Source: an uncultured Saprospiraceae bacterium
GTDB lineage: Bacteria; Bacteroidota; Bacteroidia; Chitinophagales; Saprospiraceae
NCBI GenBank assembly: GCA_938022935.1
Contig: CALIHL010000041.1
Location: 1 to 54,418 of the forward strand
Direction: 5' to 3'
Length of the DNA stretch: 54,418 bases
The notes beneath the pieces are model-generated. The model did not search any database and had not been told where the DNA came from. It worked only from the letters and a program-made list of their open reading frames with translations. Shown here one piece after another: positions 35,324 through 44,111 of this stretch (position 1 is its first letter; each line of letters opens with the position of its first letter). A program made the position numbers and the translations under genes.

Positions 35324-36037
35324 TTATAGATCAATCCACGCACTTCCATCGAAGTATCTCATGCCCACAGATCCATCTGTTCGATTAGACCCATCATCCA
35401 TATAGAATAGTCCATCAGTTGGATCAAGAGGTACCTCTGATTGAGCAAGAAGAATAGGAAAGCCTGGTTGACCATTTGGACCAGGAGGGCCTTGACGCCC
35501 TTGAGGCCCTGGGTCACCTGGATCTCCAGAAAGACCTGCCGGACATTGAGGACCAACCGGAGATGTATCTCCAATAGGCCCTGTAGGCCCAACTGGCCCT
35601 GTAGGTCCTCTTGGACCAGCGGCACCTGACCTTGCAGTAAGTGCGTAGTTGGCTATTGGGACTGATAAAAACTCAACTATAGCGAGTTGTTTGTATTCGT
35701 TTGTATTGTCTCTATCAATGTCAATCTTTGTCCAATATCCACTTTGTCCCCAGTTGATATCAGTAAATGCACCTTGAGTGATAGTTCCTTTGCCTATGGC
35801 TAGCATGTAGTGGCCTATGGCATTGGTGCTGACTTGATGCGTTTCGGTATAAACAGGCAGTCCTGAAGAGCTCCCTTCCAGAATAGATATTTGAAGATTA
35901 ATGGTCATATCTATAATAGCTGCCCCTTGTTCGTCAAGAGCAACTCCTTGATAATTAATAGCCAAGGGTGATTGTCCTGATATCAGGAGTGGCATGCCTA
36001 CAATCAGAATGAGCGCTATGTACTTGAGTGTCCTCAT
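35324..36037 (-). CDS. Collagen-like secreted protein, chain C
   Basis: A 237-residue protein starting at the ATG at 36037, six codons inside the longest frame, to give a clean signal peptide ending ISGQ. An N-terminal beta domain (about 25-135) begins LAINYQGVALDEQG. A 55-residue collagen-like stretch has 18 triplets, of which two have the Gly replaced (SPV and CPA). A 12-residue linker precedes the C-terminal module DPTDGLFYMDDGSNR...MRYFDGSAWIDL. The only mature cysteine lies in the collagen stretch, 27 residues before its last Gly. The start is two bases after the stop of chain B. Confidence 0.85.
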   Translation of the reverse strand: MRTLKYIALILIVGMPLLISGQSPLAINYQGVALDEQGAAIIDMTINLQISILEGSSSGLPVYTETHQVSTNAIGHYMLAIGKGTITQGAFTDINWGQSGYWTKIDIDRDNTNEYKQLAIVEFLSVPIANYALTARSGAAGPRGPTGPVGPTGPIGDTSPVGPQCPAGLSGDPGDPGPQGRQGPPGPNGQPGFPILLAQSEVPLDPTDGLFYMDDGSNRTDGSVGMRYFDGSAWIDL

Positions 36038-36039
36038 AA

Positions 36040-36756
36040 TTATAGATCTACCCATTTTGTTTCATCATAATATCTAAAACCTGGTATCCCATCCACTCTA
36101 TTAGAACCATTGTCCAGATATATCTGGCCATTCGTTGGATCAACTGGAGGTATATCCGTTATTCGCAATGTCTCAAGACCTGATATACCTGCCTTTCCTT
36201 GTGGCCCATCTGGTCCAGGTAATCCGGGATCACCTTTTTCGCCTTTACGTGCATCTGGTCCACAGCAGGCATCTGGCGCTCGTATGCCTGGATCGCCTTG
36301 AGGACCTGGAGGCCCTGATAGACCAACTGGGCCAGGCGCTCCCTGTCTGTTGAGCGCAGCAAAAGCATGCAAGGCATATGGTACAGATAGCAGCTCAGAC
36401 GAACCAAGAAACTCATAGTTAGAACCACCTGTTATATCTATACTAACTGACAATGCATATGTATCGGGTAGGATGGCTATAGTGCTCAAACTACTTCCTG
36501 ATATATATGTACCTCTTCCTACTTCTAAAGAGAAGTGCCCTGTCTCCGAACTTATCACCTCATGTCTTTCTACATATTCTCTAACAGGAATAGCGTTCTC
36601 GTTTAAGATGGCGATTTCTATGCCAAGCATCTGATTGGCGATAGGTTGACCAAGCTTATCATTGGCAATACCTTGGTAGCTGAAAGCGACTGGAGCTTGA
36701 GCTGTAACACTACCCATGCAAATTGTAACGAATAGACTTATAAGTATAACTCTCAT
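36040..36756 (-). CDS. Collagen-like secreted protein, chain B
   Basis: A 238-residue paralogue of chains A and C: signal peptide ending TAQ, N-terminal beta domain beginning [16 protein letters not shown], and a 55-residue Gly-X-Y stretch broken by RAPDACC and by ARK. The same 12-residue linker and a C-terminal module [15 protein letters not shown]...[12 protein letters not shown] follow. Mature cysteines are only the CC pair in the collagen segment, 28-29 residues before the last Gly. It begins the base after the stop of the T9SS protein. It likely trimerises and is exported by Sec; cell-surface localisation is inferred. Confidence 0.85.
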   Translation of the reverse strand: MRVILISLFVTICMGSVTAQAPVAFSYQGIANDKLGQPIANQMLGIEIAILNENAIPVREYVERHEVISSETGHFSLEVGRGTYISGSSLSTIAILPDTYALSVSIDITGGSNYEFLGSSELLSVPYALHAFAALNRQGAPGPVGLSGPPGPQGDPGIRAPDACCGPDARKGEKGDPGLPGPDGPQGKAGISGLETLRITDIPPVDPTNGQIYLDNGSNRVDGIPGFRYYDETKWVDL

Positions 36757-37509
36757 CTATCCTTTTTGAAGTATAATTTGATCAACAAAGATGCTCTCCT
36801 CAGTTATAAACTGCATGTGGTATATGCCAGATCCAAGTTCGCCAATTCTAATATCAAAAACTTCCTTATTAGAAGTTTTCAGATCTGATTTTTTCCAAAC
36901 TAACATTCCAAGGTTGTTGTAAATGTTAATCGACTTTATCTTTTGTGGTAACTCGGTACTATTGATCGTTACCAAGCCTTGTGACGGGTTGGGATATACA
37001 AGCAGTTTTTCGCTTTTTGATATGTCATAAGTGCTTGTTGTAGTCGATTCTTCTACACAAGTCAGAACAACGGCTTGCTCAGCTTGACTACAAGGACTAT
37101 TAAAGTCCGCAGGTTTATAACCAAAGTTGACAGTGATGTTATCTTGATCTTCAAACTCTACACCCTCGCCAAAGTACGGATCAAGTATTTTACCATTTTG
37201 ATCTTCAATAAAAAAGAACTGAGTACCGTCATTACAGTTCTCAAAAAACATACGGCCAGTATTGCTTTCACAACTTTGTAATCCTTCAGAACCTGTTTTT
37301 AATATAGATTGAAGGACTCCTTGGGATACGTTTACATCACCGTCGGTTTCAAAAGTGTTGATCGGTTCACCTATAGAAGCATATAGTGAGATTGACTCAG
37401 AGTTGTATTGATGACCAGATGTTGATATGAGGTAAGGCCCTAGTTTTTGAGCATCCAAGCTTAAAGAAGAAAAGCAAAGTATTATTATGATTGAGATCTG
37501 TAGCTTCAT
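36757..37509 (-). CDS. T9SS-sorted secreted protein of the collagen operon
   Basis: A 250-residue protein. I start at the ATG at 37509, which overlaps the stop of chain A (ATGA), giving the signal peptide MKLQISIIIILCFSSLSLDA. A mid part with ASIGEPINTFETDGDVNVSQGVL (about 44-66) resembles the ESIG/GQ-type beta module common in Bacteroidota secreted proteins; a region with four cysteines follows. Residues about 168-250 form a Por secretion tail beginning LLVYPNPSQGLVTI and ending in a Lys-Gly. It should be exported by the type IX system and could anchor the collagen-like fibre. Confidence 0.85.
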   Translation of the reverse strand: MKLQISIIIILCFSSLSLDAQKLGPYLISTSGHQYNSESISLYASIGEPINTFETDGDVNVSQGVLQSILKTGSEGLQSCESNTGRMFFENCNDGTQFFFIEDQNGKILDPYFGEGVEFEDQDNITVNFGYKPADFNSPCSQAEQAVVLTCVEESTTTSTYDISKSEKLLVYPNPSQGLVTINSTELPQKIKSINIYNNLGMLVWKKSDLKTSNKEVFDIRIGELGSGIYHMQFITEESIFVDQIILQKG

Positions 37510-38207
37510 ATATCCAACCATTTTTCTCCATCAAAATATCTTAGGCCTAAAGCGCCATCCATTCTATTAGAGCCGTCATCGACATATACTTGCCCTTTCC
37601 ATGGATTAGTAGGTTCTGAGGCGCTTTTAACTAATACCATTGTTCCTGGTTCTCCTTGGTCACCAATTTCTCCTGATGGCCCCATAGCTCCCATAGGGCC
37701 TTTTGGCCCAACTGGACCGATAGGCCCACAAGGCCCGACAGCACCCATAGCTCCCTTGGCTCCAGCTGCACCTTGATAGCCTTGAGGTCCCATAGGGCCT
37801 TCATATTCTACTTCTTCGGCATAATGTGCAAGCAATGCATATGGGACAGAGAGCAGCTGGACATCTCCAAGTTGAGCAATTGCACCGTCTTCTATTAGGT
37901 CTATTCGAAGAAAGTAACTATCTGCACCCCAATCGACATCATTAAATGCACCGAGGACGCTCGCTCCTAAGCCTATATCAATAGAGAAATACCCAATCTC
38001 TGAAGTTTCTGTGCGATGAGTCTCGCTATAGATGACTTCTTCTGATGATGACAATATCGAAGCTTGAAGATCGACAGTCCTATCATTGATAGGGGTGTCA
38101 TCATCTGTCAACAATATACTCTGAAAATTGAATGCTTTCGAGGCTTGACTTACTCCGAATTGAGAAAGTGTAAGCAACATAAAAAAGAAGAGAATTACTC
38201 TATGCAT
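37506..38207 (-). CDS. Collagen-like secreted protein, chain A
   Basis: A 233-residue protein starting at the ATG at 38207 (ten codons inside the longest frame), giving the signal peptide MHRVILFFFMLLTLSQFGVS. An N-terminal beta domain (about 25-130) is followed by 17 uninterrupted Gly-X-Y triplets, mostly Gly-Pro-X and Gly-Ala-X, with one Cys (GPC) 28 residues before the last Gly. The same linker and C-terminal module end in MDGALGLRYFDGEKWLDI. It is the first gene of the five-gene operon and overlaps the T9SS gene by four bases. Hydroxyproline is not expected in bacteria. Confidence 0.85.
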   Translation of the reverse strand: MHRVILFFFMLLTLSQFGVSQASKAFNFQSILLTDDDTPINDRTVDLQASILSSSEEVIYSETHRTETSEIGYFSIDIGLGASVLGAFNDVDWGADSYFLRIDLIEDGAIAQLGDVQLLSVPYALLAHYAEEVEYEGPMGPQGYQGAAGAKGAMGAVGPCGPIGPVGPKGPMGAMGPSGEIGDQGEPGTMVLVKSASEPTNPWKGQVYVDDGSNRMDGALGLRYFDGEKWLDI

Positions 38208-38384
38208 ATAGTAATTTACATTAGCAATATAGATCAAGTCTTATAATAATATCAAGATGACTGACTTATTTAACACAACCAAAAGACTTTGATTTTGGCC
38301 ATATTTTGCCCTTTTTATGACTGGAAGCGACGATTTTATTGATTTCTGCACATCTTGTGAGAGACCTACAAGATTCTATCCATT

Positions 38385-39983
38385 ATGAAGAGACGTCAAT
38401 TTACCCAATCAGCTTCAGCGTTAACCATTAGCGCTTTCCTATCGCCGCTTACCTCTTGCAAGAGTAATGTGCGAACTGGGCCATTGATGTCACAGGATGT
38501 ACATCTTGAAGAAATAACGGTTGCGGATATACAATCCCTTGTTAAAGAAAGGAAGATCAATTTTCAAGGATTGGTCAAAGCATATTTGGCGAGAATCGAA
38601 GAGCTCGACCGAACAGGCCCTGCTCTCAACTCTATCATAGAAGTTAACCCTGACGCTCTTGATATCGCAGAACAATCAGATCATGATTGGGAAGCGGGTA
38701 ATATCAAAGGACCTCTACATGGTATACCCGTCATCATAAAGGACAACATTGATACACATGACAAGATGTCTACAACTGCAGGCTCTCGAGCACTCGCTGG
38801 ATCTAAGCCACTCCAAGATAGTGGGGTAGCGAAGAAGTTAAGAGCTGCTGGAGCAATCATTTTAGCGAAAGCGAACTTGAGCGAATGGGCCAACTTCAGA
38901 GGAGAGAAGTCCTCCAGTGGTTGGAGCGGACTCGGCGGACTTACTAAAAACCCATATATCTTGGATCGCAACACTTGTGGCTCAAGTGCAGGTTCTGGAG
39001 CTTCTGTCTCTGCTAACTTATGTATGATTGCCATAGGAACAGAGACGAACGGTAGCATCGTTTGTCCATCTTCAACCAACGGTGTAGTGGGGATCAAGCC
39101 AACGGTTGGATTGATCAGCAGAGCTGGTATCATACCAATATCATCAACTCAAGATACGGCAGGACCGATGGCCCGTACGGTGGCTGATGCCGTTCATTGT
39201 TTAGGTGTTCTAACTGGACTTGATGATCGAGATGAGAAGACGGTAGAAGGAGCAAAACATGCGCTCACAGACTATAGCGGATCATTAAAAAGTGGAAGCC
39301 TAAAAGGAAAGAAGATCGCTCACTTTATCTCTTCTAAGGGGAAGCATGAAGGAGTGGATGCGCTGATGAATCAAGCGATAGCGGATATGAAGAAAGCTGG
39401 AGCTGAGATCGTAGAGATTGATAAGATATCTGAAGACCATGTATTTGCAGATTCGTTTAACATCATGCTTTTTGAATATAAGCAAGGTCTCAACGATTAC
39501 TTCGCATCACTGGGGCCAGACGCACCGATTAAAAACTTAGAAGAACTCATTGCATTTAATAAACAGGACTCATTGGAGTTAAAACATTTTGGTCAAGAGT
39601 ATCTTGAGATGGCACAAGAAAAAGCAGGACTTGATAGTCAAGAATATAAGGAAACCCTTGCGCGCATGTTGAAAGGAAGAAGAGAAGATGGTATCGATCG
39701 CGTCATGGATGAGTTGCAATTAGATGCGATCATAGCACCAACTGGATCTCCTGCTTGGAAAACACAATTAGACGGGGGTGATACTTTTGTATTAGGCTCT
39801 TCGTCGCCAGCCGCCCAATCAGGCTATCCTAACATCACAGTTCCTATGGGCTTTAGTGAACGACTACCAGTTGGTATTTCAATCTTTGGCAGAGCGTGGA
39901 GCGAACCGACTCTAATTGAAATAGCCTATGCTTACGAACAAGCGACTAAACATAGAAAAGTACCAACGTTTTTAGCATCTTGA
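38385..39983 (+). CDS. Amidase-signature enzyme, exported lipoprotein
   Basis: A 532-residue amidase-signature hydrolase. The N-terminal KRRQFTQSASALTISAFLS and TSC (Cys25) look like a twin-arginine or lipoprotein signal. The Ser-cisSer-Lys triad is Lys119 (PVIIKDNID), a serine of GSSAGS (199-204) and Ser224 (TETNGSIVCP). The C-terminal YPNITVPMG and ISIFGRAWSEP are typical. Family members hydrolyse amides or peptide amides; this exported type has an unknown substrate. It is not GatA: there is no gatB/gatC and it is exported. Confidence 0.92.
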   Translation: MKRRQFTQSASALTISAFLSPLTSCKSNVRTGPLMSQDVHLEEITVADIQSLVKERKINFQGLVKAYLARIEELDRTGPALNSIIEVNPDALDIAEQSDHDWEAGNIKGPLHGIPVIIKDNIDTHDKMSTTAGSRALAGSKPLQDSGVAKKLRAAGAIILAKANLSEWANFRGEKSSSGWSGLGGLTKNPYILDRNTCGSSAGSGASVSANLCMIAIGTETNGSIVCPSSTNGVVGIKPTVGLISRAGIIPISSTQDTAGPMARTVADAVHCLGVLTGLDDRDEKTVEGAKHALTDYSGSLKSGSLKGKKIAHFISSKGKHEGVDALMNQAIADMKKAGAEIVEIDKISEDHVFADSFNIMLFEYKQGLNDYFASLGPDAPIKNLEELIAFNKQDSLELKHFGQEYLEMAQEKAGLDSQEYKETLARMLKGRREDGIDRVMDELQLDAIIAPTGSPAWKTQLDGGDTFVLGSSSPAAQSGYPNITVPMGFSERLPVGISIFGRAWSEPTLIEIAYAYEQATKHRKVPTFLAS

Positions 39984-40029
39984 TTTTAAAAATCTCATGT
40001 GGATCGAGGGCCTTCCTTTAAGAATAAAA

Positions 40030-40094
40030 GCGCGCGTAGCTTTTTTAAAGCATGAGCGGATTCCATTTAGGGACACAGGGCGCGCGTAGCTTTT
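40030..40094. repeat. Spaced direct repeat GCGCGCGTAGCTTTT
   Basis: Two identical 15-base copies start at 40030 and 40080, exactly 50 bases apart, in the 266-base gap between the convergent amidase and transporter genes. A partial third GGGCGCGCAT copy lies at 40237-40246. GC-rich cores are unusual in this AT-rich gap. No gene is visible. Confidence 0.65.
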
Positions 40095-40155
40095 CTAATT
40101 TTAAAAATGCTTTCACAGAATTTAAGCACAATCGTAATTAAACTTTTTGATTTTG

Positions 40156-40188
40156 ATTTTGATTGTCATTGACATTTTGATTGTCATT
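40156..40188. repeat. Short direct repeat ATTTTGATTGTCATT
   Basis: Two 15-base copies (40156-40170 and 40174-40188) separated by three bases, preceded by a TTTTGA run. This is simple-sequence DNA in the same non-coding gap, with no gene seen. Confidence 0.6.
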
Positions 40189-40249
40189 ATTATTGACTTC
40201 TTGTTTTGACCGTGTTTGGCTCCCTTAAGGGATCAAGGGCGCGCATGAC

Positions 40250-41710
40250 TTAACCCTTCCAATCAACAGGAAACACACTTGCATCAAATCCCCATACCCA
40301 AGCCAGATAGAAGTAAACCATTATCAATATCAAAAAGATAGAGATAAGATTTAGCCATATGCCAGTCTTTACCATATCAGGTATCCTAAGATATCCAGAA
40401 CCAAATACAACTGCATTTGGTGGAGTTGCCACAGGTAACATAAATGCACAAGAAGCAGCTACTGTCGCCGCGACCATAAGCATGTATGGGTGGATGTTAA
40501 GTGCCATAGCCATAGGAGCCAAAATCGGCAATAACATTGCTGTAGTAGCCATATTAGATGTTATCTCTGTGAGGAAGTTCACACTTGTGATTAGAATAAA
40601 AAGAAGTACGACAACGGATAGACCTTTTAAAGAGACCAGTTGGACGCCAATCCATCCTGCTAACCCTGATGATTGAAATCCTGCGGCCAGTGCCATGCCA
40701 CCACCAAAAAGCAAAAGGATGCCCCATGGCATCTTAACCGCTTCAGGCCAAGTTATAATTTGCCCTTTTCCTTTACTTGCAGGGAGCATAAAAAGTAGGA
40801 TAGCCGATGCCATGGCTATAATCGTATCGTCAAGTGCTGGAAGAAAAGTCTGTAAGTTAGATCTACCAATCCATAAGCAGGCAGTAGTAATAAAAACACC
40901 CAAGACAAGTTTTTCTTCAAAGCTAATGTTCCCTAATTTCTTAATTTGACGATCAATCTCTTCGGCTCCTCCCGGGAAAGATTTTTGCTTAAATGTAAAG
41001 GCAAATCGAGTCAAATAAAACCAACAAATTGATAGAAGCGTTAGTGATATAGGTAGACCAAACTTCAACCATTGTTGAAATGTGATCTCGATATCATAAA
41101 GTTCAGATACGACCCCTGCCAAGATAGTATTTGGAGGAGTTCCTATGAGTGTTGCTATACCACCTATGGATGCCGAATAGGCAATAGCCAGCATCAGCGC
41201 TTTACCGAAGATTATATTTTCATCCTCAATAGTTGAGGGATTGTCTTTTAACTGAGCGATTATGGCCATACCGATTGGAAGCATCATAACGGATGTCGCG
41301 GTGTTTGAGATCCACATCGACATAAATGCAGTCGCTAACATAAAACCAAGAATAATTCTAGTGACATCTGTCCCAATAAACTTGATGATAGTAAGCGCGA
41401 TTCTTTTATGCAAATTCCACTTTTCAATTGCTATCGCAAGGATGAAGCCGCCTACATATAAGAATACATATTTATGACCAAAAGCAGCAGTTGTTGTTTT
41501 TAAGTCTAATGCACCAGTAAGAGGGAAGAGGACAATAGGAAGTAGTGACGTAACACTTATATGGACTGCCTCTGATATCCACCAGATGGCTATCCATATA
41601 GTTGATGCTAAGACAGCATTTGCTTCCTTAGAAAGCCCTTCTGGATGAAAGAATACCAGAGTGAGCACAAACAATAGAGGTCCTAATATAAGTCCTACCT
41701 TCTTCGACAT
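40250..41710 (-). CDS. SLC13/DASS-family sodium-coupled anion transporter
   Basis: A 486-residue inner-membrane protein with about 12 helices. Both re-entrant motifs of the DASS fold are present: SNTATSVMMLPIG in the first half and SNMATTAMLLPILAP in the second. The family imports dicarboxylates, citrate or sulfate with sodium. The longer SLC13 helices plus an ordinary length favour a dicarboxylate carrier, but the substrate cannot be fixed. It lies 80 bases downstream of the GH31 gene on the same strand and may be co-transcribed with it. Confidence 0.92.
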   Translation of the reverse strand: MSKKVGLILGPLLFVLTLVFFHPEGLSKEANAVLASTIWIAIWWISEAVHISVTSLLPIVLFPLTGALDLKTTTAAFGHKYVFLYVGGFILAIAIEKWNLHKRIALTIIKFIGTDVTRIILGFMLATAFMSMWISNTATSVMMLPIGMAIIAQLKDNPSTIEDENIIFGKALMLAIAYSASIGGIATLIGTPPNTILAGVVSELYDIEITFQQWLKFGLPISLTLLSICWFYLTRFAFTFKQKSFPGGAEEIDRQIKKLGNISFEEKLVLGVFITTACLWIGRSNLQTFLPALDDTIIAMASAILLFMLPASKGKGQIITWPEAVKMPWGILLLFGGGMALAAGFQSSGLAGWIGVQLVSLKGLSVVVLLFILITSVNFLTEITSNMATTAMLLPILAPMAMALNIHPYMLMVAATVAASCAFMLPVATPPNAVVFGSGYLRIPDMVKTGIWLNLISIFLILIMVYFYLAWVWGFDASVFPVDWKG

Positions 41711-41790
41711 CTGTTCTCGTATTGCTCAAAGATAAGATAGCACGAGACTTAGCCTAACGACTACTGATATATAACAGCCTTAAGATTCGT

Positions 41791-43350
41791 TTACTTTGCT
41801 ACTTGTGCTTTCCTGAAGTAAGGGATCATAGTTATATCTCCTTTTATACTTACTTCTTGAGGTCCTTCATATCCGCGTCCGTCTGGTCCTAACCAGATAC
41901 CTGCAGGGAGCTTGACTTTCTTCCATGTCTGACCTTTCTCAAGTAAGGGAGCGACAATTATCTCCGATCCAAGCGCAAACACATCTGTGACAAGTTGGTA
42001 CCCTTTTCCAGGGTACGCATACTCCATTAGCTGAACCATAGGACGCCCAGCTTCAGCAGCGCTTCCTGCTAACGTCATAAAGTTTTTGCTGTTTTCTTGA
42101 TGAAGTTCGATAGCTGCGATACATGCATCCTTATGTCTTTTGTCCAATGTCTTGATAGCATCGTATGGTACATTCATAACCGGCAAGAAAGCTTGAGCTT
42201 GTACTGCTCTAACAACAAGCTCTTGGTATGAGCTATCCTTTGATGCATTTTGACTATCGCTATCAAAGTTCCAACTGGCATAAGGATAACCCATCATGCC
42301 TTGGACTGCTACTTGATTGGCCATGTATTTGAGGCTGGCCCATCCCATGCTGCCTGTGCTACTTTGAGTAAGTGGATAGCCACCCATTTTCCAAGTAGCA
42401 TCGTATTCATTCATTCTAAATTTCAATCCTACTTCTGCGATAGCCGTTGCTTGCTCTTGAGGAGATGACTCACCATCTGAGACTGTATCTTCATAGTACA
42501 TGCTATTGCCGCCGCCGAATATAAATCCATCTACTCCAGTTGCTTCTTGAAGCTCCTTTAGTTGATTTTGAAATGTGATTTTTACGCTCGGCTTTGTTAG
42601 ATCTAAGACTGCGCTATATCCTCCTTCCCATGCAACGATTTTGCAGATCTCCGGATCGAAAGCGTCTTTTAGAAATGCATCATCATTGGCTAATAATTTT
42701 CTGAATGTCTTGGAGTCTGGACTCACAAATGGACTCACCCATACCATCACTTTAAACCCCTTTTTATGCAACTCATTGATCATCGCTTGTGGGTTAGAGA
42801 ATGATTCGCTGTCAAATCTCCAATCACCTTGCGACATCTGCCAACCATCTCCGATCTTGATGATACCTGCTGGTAGCCCATCGTTTATGATGGACTGTGC
42901 ATAGCTGAGTATCAATTCTTGGTTTATCTTATTGTTACCAGATACATTCATGGTATAAACCGGTAGCTCAAACTGAGCATAGTCTGGTGTTTGTCCTGCA
43001 AAAACCATGAAGTTCTCGGCTGCAAATTTTTGAGCATCAGCGAGGCTATTTCCTGATTGGCCGATGACAAAGCCTGCGGAACCTGAAAGTACTAATGTTC
43101 GACCATACTGATGTATCTCAAATGGACGTTCGTTCCAGATATATCTGCCTTTGTTGGAGACTAACAATGGTTGGATCTGCCCTCCTTCACTGATACTAAG
43201 GTCTGCCTTATAGTCTTCATCAAATGGCATCATGGCAGCATCTGACACTTGGCCGCCCCACCAGAGTTCACCAGGTAGTAGATCTATAGTTTTTTGAGCG
43301 AATAGACCAAACGGGATAAAGAGCAAGAATGCCCATACGATTCTGTTCAT
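41791..43350 (-). CDS. Secreted glycoside hydrolase family 31-like protein with altered active site
   Basis: A 519-residue protein with signal peptide MNRIVWAFLLFIPFGLFA, an N-terminal beta domain (to about 130) and a GH31-type TIM barrel (about 140-440). Barrel landmarks are GWQMSQGDWRFD, VMVWVSPFVSPDS and VDGFIFGGGN. The last should be the nucleophile strand: relatives read about FKFDGGD, but here Gly279 and Asn282 replace the two acidic residues. The region usually holding the acid/base (GYPLTQSSTGSMGW, about 330) also lacks an Asp. It may be a binding protein or an enzyme with a changed mechanism rather than a normal alpha-glycosidase. Confidence 0.8.
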   Translation of the reverse strand: MNRIVWAFLLFIPFGLFAQKTIDLLPGELWWGGQVSDAAMMPFDEDYKADLSISEGGQIQPLLVSNKGRYIWNERPFEIHQYGRTLVLSGSAGFVIGQSGNSLADAQKFAAENFMVFAGQTPDYAQFELPVYTMNVSGNNKINQELILSYAQSIINDGLPAGIIKIGDGWQMSQGDWRFDSESFSNPQAMINELHKKGFKVMVWVSPFVSPDSKTFRKLLANDDAFLKDAFDPEICKIVAWEGGYSAVLDLTKPSVKITFQNQLKELQEATGVDGFIFGGGNSMYYEDTVSDGESSPQEQATAIAEVGLKFRMNEYDATWKMGGYPLTQSSTGSMGWASLKYMANQVAVQGMMGYPYASWNFDSDSQNASKDSSYQELVVRAVQAQAFLPVMNVPYDAIKTLDKRHKDACIAAIELHQENSKNFMTLAGSAAEAGRPMVQLMEYAYPGKGYQLVTDVFALGSEIIVAPLLEKGQTWKKVKLPAGIWLGPDGRGYEGPQEVSIKGDITMIPYFRKAQVAK

Positions 43351-43516
43351 AGTTCTTAGGTTTGATTTACCTATCAGCGAGCAATATTAAGCATTTACTG
43401 ACTTCTATGCTGAGTGATAGACTATAGCAAACGAGGTTTAACGGATTCTTATTACTACAAGAACCGATTGCAGCTTATTCTTAGATCTAATTTAAGACTT
43501 TACTATCTTCACTTTC

Positions 43517-44044
43517 GTGAATATTTCTTTTAGACTAGCGACCCCACAAGATGCCGTGCTGATAGCTCAGATACATGCTAATAGCTGGCAGGAGCACTAT
43601 CGAGGTATATGTACCGATGAGTATTTGGATAACGAGGTGCATGAGGATAGATCCAAGGTGTGGTCAGATCGTTTCGCTTCCGCAAATGAAGATCAACATG
43701 TTCTATTAGCTATTGGTGATGAACGTCAAGTCCTAGGGTTTGTATGTACTTATCTCAACTATCACAAAGAGTATGGAGCATATCTTGATAACCTCCACGT
43801 CGTAACTCAATACCAAGGGCTTGGATTAGGAAGGTCACTGATGAGAGAAGCTGCCAGATGGGTGGCCAGTCATGAACCAGACTCTTCTCTTTATTTACAT
43901 GTATTGGATAAGAATGAAGCAGCCATCGTTTTCTATGAGCGCATCGGCGGTCGATTCTTGCAAACTTATGAGATGACAACACCGTGGGGGCTTAAAACTA
44001 TGATCCGAGATTATATCTGGGACTTAGATCAGCTTTTGACATAA
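43517..44044 (+). CDS. GNAT-family N-acetyltransferase
   Basis: A 175-residue GNAT. It has the beta-strand NLHVVTQYQGLGLGRSLM with the acetyl-CoA loop Q/RxxGxG/A (here QGLGLG), then the helical AARWV and a C-terminal LYLHVLDKNEAAIVFYERIGG stretch. The acceptor is unknown. The start is GTG at 43517. A promoter-like TATCTTCA at 43504-43511 would place transcription near 43517, so the message may have a very short leader or none. A strong terminator follows. Confidence 0.88.
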   Translation: MNISFRLATPQDAVLIAQIHANSWQEHYRGICTDEYLDNEVHEDRSKVWSDRFASANEDQHVLLAIGDERQVLGFVCTYLNYHKEYGAYLDNLHVVTQYQGLGLGRSLMREAARWVASHEPDSSLYLHVLDKNEAAIVFYERIGGRFLQTYEMTTPWGLKTMIRDYIWDLDQLLT

Positions 44045-44086
44045 AAAAGAGCTCTCTGACATCTTCAGATGTCAGAGAGCTCTTTT
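44045..44086. terminator. Strong bidirectional intrinsic terminator
   Basis: A perfect 19-base-pair inverted repeat (44045-44063 and 44068-44086, TTCA loop) begins with AAAA and ends with TTTT, so it has a U-run on both strands. It begins at the stop codon of the GNAT gene and serves the convergent SnoaL gene too. Confidence 0.9.
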
Positions 44087-44111
44087 AATTTTAATGGGTT
44101 TTGAGATTAGT

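Noticed and set aside
35359-35625. Open frame opposite or out of frame to the third collagen gene (also 36159-36428)
   Set aside because: Gly-X-Y codons leave other frames open. These frames have no start or family features of their own, while the collagen frame has a signal peptide and domains.
35470-37800. Repetitive DNA suggesting a CRISPR or tandem repeat array
   Set aside because: The repeats are nine-base codon patterns of Gly-Pro-X triplets within open reading frames, with no constant spacers.
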